Positions 42,360-44,743 of a stretch of 44,743 nt of DNA are shown here, one piece after another. Position numbers and translations under genes: made by a program. Position 1 is the stretch's first letter; the number at the start of each line of letters is the position of its first letter. Below the pieces are notes generated by a model. The model was given only the letters and a program-made list of their open reading frames with translations, was not told the DNA's origin and made no database searches. Source of the stretch: Candidatus Nitrosopumilus sp. (GTDB taxonomy: Archaea > Thermoproteota > Nitrososphaeria > Nitrososphaerales > Nitrosopumilaceae); the NCBI GenBank assembly GCA_016125975.1, contig JAEFCZ010000007.1, positions 1 to 44,743 of the forward strand. The letters are read 5' to 3'.

Positions 42360-42521
42360 CTAAATTTTCAATATTTCATTTCTAATTCTTTTAACATCAT
42401 CTCTAAGATGCTCTGAAAATTGTATTAGATTTACAGTAATTCCACATAATGGGCAATCCATCTTGAACTGTTCTAATTCTGTATATGTTAGATAACGTCC
42501 GGGTAATTCCTGTTCTGGCAT
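42360..42521 (-). CDS. 53-aa zinc-finger micro-protein
   Basis: MPEQELPGRYLTYTELEQFK then MDCPLCGITVNLIQFSEHLR and a charged helix. C-x2-C-G plus a later His (and possibly another ligand) gives a finger of C2H-type. Related in style, not clearly in sequence, to the micro-proteins at 36702-39390. Confidence 0.6.
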   Translation of the reverse strand: MPEQELPGRYLTYTELEQFKMDCPLCGITVNLIQFSEHLRDDVKRIRNEILKI

Positions 42522-42586
42522 ATGCTTAATCTTTTTTCTATATGTTTCATATGCAACAATATTAGAGTATGAATATATAACTTAGC

Positions 42587-42600
42587 TCAATCTGGATTGA
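42587..42600. promoter_or_regulatory. Dyad TCAATC-TG-GATTGA upstream of the protease
   Basis: 6-bp arms; TCAAT-N4-ATTGA followed by ACTA. The same dyad with 15 of 18 matching bases occurs at 44471-44488 near the other secreted gene. It lies just upstream of the core promoter of the protease, as an activator site would. Confidence 0.5.
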
Positions 42601-42639
42601 ACTATTTTTTATTAATACCTTATCTTTAATCGTTCTTTA

Positions 42640-43780
42640 ATGACGACAAAAAACTTCAAAATTTCGTTGTTTGCAGTTTTGACTGTTGCAATAATGATTG
42701 CCTCCCCAATAGCAATTAATGCACAATCACAAACTGAACCAATAACGAGATTTATTGATGAAGATGAATTCAAAAGTACAGTAGGAGAAATTCACGCCAT
42801 GAGAGCAGAGCAAAGTAGACTCAATGACCAAATGGAAATTGAAGAAATTGATAATTCTGCAAGAATTTCTGAATTAGATTTAGAAATAGAAAAACTCATG
42901 CCTATCTTAGAGAAACACCAAGAACAAAACTATGCAAAACATTACATCGAACCAACTAGAAAACAATACTTAGAATCAGTTGAAAGTGATCTAAGATCTG
43001 ATGTTTATGATGCATTAATTGGTAAAGTCAATTATTTTGGTGTAAATCTCAACACAGAAAATAAAATAATAGAAATTATTCTTGATGATGAAAGTCAAGT
43101 AAAAACTATTGAATCTCTCTTGAAAAATCAACAACTGATATTGAATATACTATATCTGTAGAACAATATCAAGATGCAGCTTGTGCTAATACCACTGATG
43201 ACTGTGATCAATTGTTGGAGGAATTGAAATTGAAGGAGATTGTTCTATCGGATTACCCGTTAGAACAGGTTCATGGCCTTTCTATTCTTACCACTTTGTA
43301 ACAGCAGGACATTGTATTAGTGATAATGCAGATATGAATCAACCAAATGCTTCCTCTGGGAAAATTGCTGATTCTACTGATAGTAGATACGAATCAACTT
43401 GTGATTGTGCAATAAGTGATAAAACTGCTTGGGAAACATCTAATTCAAAAGTATGGAGAATCTCCAACAACTATCTGACAATAACTTCAGAGTCAACTAG
43501 CAGACTAGCATCAGGAACAGACGTAGCAATCTTTGCTAAAGTCACTGGCTTTGCTCAAGGCGAAGTAGATAATCCAAATCACACATTCACCTTTAATGGT
43601 GTTGATTGGGATCTTGTAAAAATTGACTATGAAATATCTGGTGGAGATTCAGGTGGAGCTGTAACTAATGCAGCTGGTAGTCAAATCTTTGGAATACTGA
43701 AAGGATTTGGTACAGGTTATTCAGATTACAGTCCTTGGGATCAAGTTGAAGCAAAATTCGGTGGATTACAACTCCACTAA
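42640..43780 (+). pseudogene. Secreted trypsin-like serine protease, two frameshifts
   Basis: With two single-base deletions repaired, 380 residues result. Signal peptide LFAVLTVAIMIASPIAINAQ, a helical pro-region to about residue 160 (GKVNYFGVNLNTENKIIEII is like the pro-domains of S1E proteases), then the catalytic domain: His in FVTAGHCI, a candidate Asp in CDCAISD, and Ser in SGGDSGGAV. The first shift is in the AAAAA run near 43124; the second is near 43215 (CAATTGTTGG), after which VGGIEIEGDCSIGLPV follows. As read, the pro-region and catalytic domain are separated. A shared T-run terminator follows. Confidence 0.8.
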
Positions 43781-43803
43781 TTTTTTCTTTTTTTATTATA
43801 AAA
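43777..43803 (+). terminator. T-run terminator of the protease gene
   Basis: CTAATTTTTTCTTTTTTTATTATAAAA, beginning at the stop codon; almost the same as 16865-16891. On the other strand it would encode the basic tail of the regulator if that gene's frameshift were repaired. Confidence 0.45.
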
Positions 43804-43862
43804 TATTAAAAATAGACCTAAACCAATTATTATTAATACGATAGGAACTGATGATAATGGAT

Positions 43863-44381
43863 CTAGGTATAGGATTTCTGTAATCGACGTAACTTGACTA
43901 GCATCTGAAAACCCCCTGGTGAATCATTTTCAATTGTTTTAATAACTTCAATTTTATGTGATTTGTAAATTATAAAAGATGAAGTAGCAGCAACACCAAT
44001 TGCTAAAAATTTTATGCCTTCTTTGAAAATTTTCTTTAAAAATCCGTCTTCTTTAATTCCTCCTTTTGGTTGAGATGGTGTAATGAAAATATTTGGAATC
44101 ATTTTATAAAATTTATGTTTATTGCCTTTTTTAACAATCTGTTTTTCTGAAATTTCTAACAATCCCAAACTTTCCATCTTCTTTAAATGATGAATGATAA
44201 GATTAACTCGTAAATCTAATTTTTCGGCTATTTCATTTGTATACATTTCTTTATCGATTAATAATTTTAGGATATCTCTACTGGATTGATTACTTAATAG
44301 TTCTCCAAGTTTTTTTAACTTTTCATCATCTGAAGAAAATACTTTGATCTTTTCAAAATTTTTCTCCTCATTACCTTCCAA
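43863..44381 (-). CDS. Membrane-tethered winged-helix regulator, C-terminus frameshifted
   Basis: 172 residues as read. An ArsR-like winged helix occupies residues ~25-95 (SSRDILKLLIDKEMYTNEIA, then LRVNLIIHHLKKMESLGLLE). A membrane helix FLAIGVAATSSFIIYKS follows near 130. At the GGGGG run (minus sense, about 43912-43916) one more G would give SDASQVTSITEILYLDPLSS followed by a second membrane helix VPIVLIIIGLGLFLIFYN and a KKRKN tail, ending at 43777. So the gene probably once had an extracytoplasmic loop between two helices, suggesting signal sensing across the membrane. Confidence 0.8.
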   Translation of the reverse strand: MEGNEEKNFEKIKVFSSDDEKLKKLGELLSNQSSRDILKLLIDKEMYTNEIAEKLDLRVNLIIHHLKKMESLGLLEISEKQIVKKGNKHKFYKMIPNIFITPSQPKGGIKEDGFLKKIFKEGIKFLAIGVAATSSFIIYKSHKIEVIKTIENDSPGGFQMLVKLRRLQKSYT

Positions 44382-44470
44382 TAAGTACTAGAAAATTAAT
44401 GAACTAATAAAATTATTTAGTAATCTATATTTTTTATTTAAGCATATGTTCATATTATTATAATATTATT

Positions 44471-44484
44471 TCAATTCAGATTGA
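44471..44484. promoter_or_regulatory. Dyad TCAAT-TCAG-ATTGA between regulator and secreted gene
   Basis: Matches the dyad at 42587-42600, including the trailing ACTA. It lies between the divergent regulator gene and the secreted gene starting at 44510. Candidate site of the membrane winged-helix regulator. Confidence 0.5.
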
Positions 44485-44509
44485 ACTAATCCATATAAAT
44501 TCATATGTT

Positions 44510-44743
44510 ATGAAAATAGTAATAACAACAACGACAAAAGTAATTCTGTTTGCTTCTTTGATTGCAGCATTAATTGTACCTACAATTATGAGTCAATCAA
44601 TTTATGCAGCAGATTGTACTGGAACTGGATTTTACGAAGAAGATCGTTGCTATGCTGTTAAGGAATTTTATCTAGATGTTGAACCTCTAAATGTCAACGT
44701 AGATTTAATTGCTGATGATACAGCATTAGGCTTTGGTGATGGT
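44510..44743 (+). CDS. Secreted protein, cut by right window edge
   Basis: 78 codons are visible. MKIVITTTTKVILFASLIAA then LIVPTIMSQSIYA is a signal peptide with cleavage near A-D. The mature part starts DCTGTGFYEEDRCYAVKEFY with two Cys. An extracellular protein, probably regulated together with the protease. Family not recognisable from this part. Confidence 0.75.
   Translation, partial: MKIVITTTTKVILFASLIAALIVPTIMSQSIYAADCTGTGFYEEDRCYAVKEFYLDVEPLNVNVDLIADDTALGFGDG

Overview
This window is the chromosome of an AT-rich archaeon, most likely a marine ammonia-oxidising thaumarchaeon of the Nitrosopumilus type. The evidence is archaeal information machinery (RfcS clamp loader, GINS-MCM-Hel308, Alba, TBP, aIF6, archease, leaderless genes behind TATA boxes), two long zinc-type dicluster ferredoxins, large secreted DUF11-type proteins, and CCA-less tRNA genes. 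No species can be fixed from the sequence alone.

Layout. 1-8459: a secreted repeat protein cut by the left edge, archease, a VOC protein, a DedA membrane protein, several micro-proteins, hisS, a giant secreted DUF11-type protein split by a frameshift, and aIF6. 8525-9702: two paralogous ferredoxins with identical promoters. 9784-17141: a candidate integrated plasmid-like element next to tRNA-Ser(TGA). It holds a twice-frameshifted tyrosine integrase, an unknown minus-strand gene pair, a twice-frameshifted actin/ParM-like ATPase, an intact AbrB/MazF-type toxin-antitoxin pair, a winged-helix plus nuclease-like protein, and secreted proteins, one with an in-frame stop. An 11-bp copy of the tRNA 3' end lies directly beside rfcS. 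17142-23011: replication and repair block (rfcS; then GINS, mcm and hel308 overlapping). 23008-28358: surface-glycan and metabolic genes (GT4 transferase, Gfo/Idh/MocA dehydrogenase, hexapeptide acetyltransferase, Trm112-like, ilvE, nucleotidyltransferase, ferredoxin-NADP reductase). 28483-36239: tRNA-Ala(GGC), HEAT protein, Alba, isocitrate-lyase-family enzyme, PadR regulator, sdhACDB, DUF59 protein, argH. 36240-44743: accessory tail with about ten tiny Cys/His-rich zinc-type proteins, a methyltransferase, an orphan tRNA 3' end (38117-38136) that looks like an attachment site, a frameshifted ParB-like gene, TBP, a frameshifted secreted serine protease, a membrane-tethered winged-helix regulator and a secreted protein cut by the right edge.

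The clearest overall pattern is an asymmetry. At least eleven frameshifts or nonsense codons, many at homopolymers, fall in secreted or mobile genes, while the roughly 20 kb of housekeeping genes are all intact. This suggests decay or tract-length variation of accessory genes more than random sequencing error. The most distinctive non-coding structures are a cluster of seven GATC sites between rfcS and the GINS-mcm operon, a symmetric TATATATA shared by argH and the DUF59 gene, tandem ATCACTAGTGAT palindromes over the padR start, and a TCAAT-N4-ATTGA dyad upstream of the two secreted genes that flank the membrane regulator.
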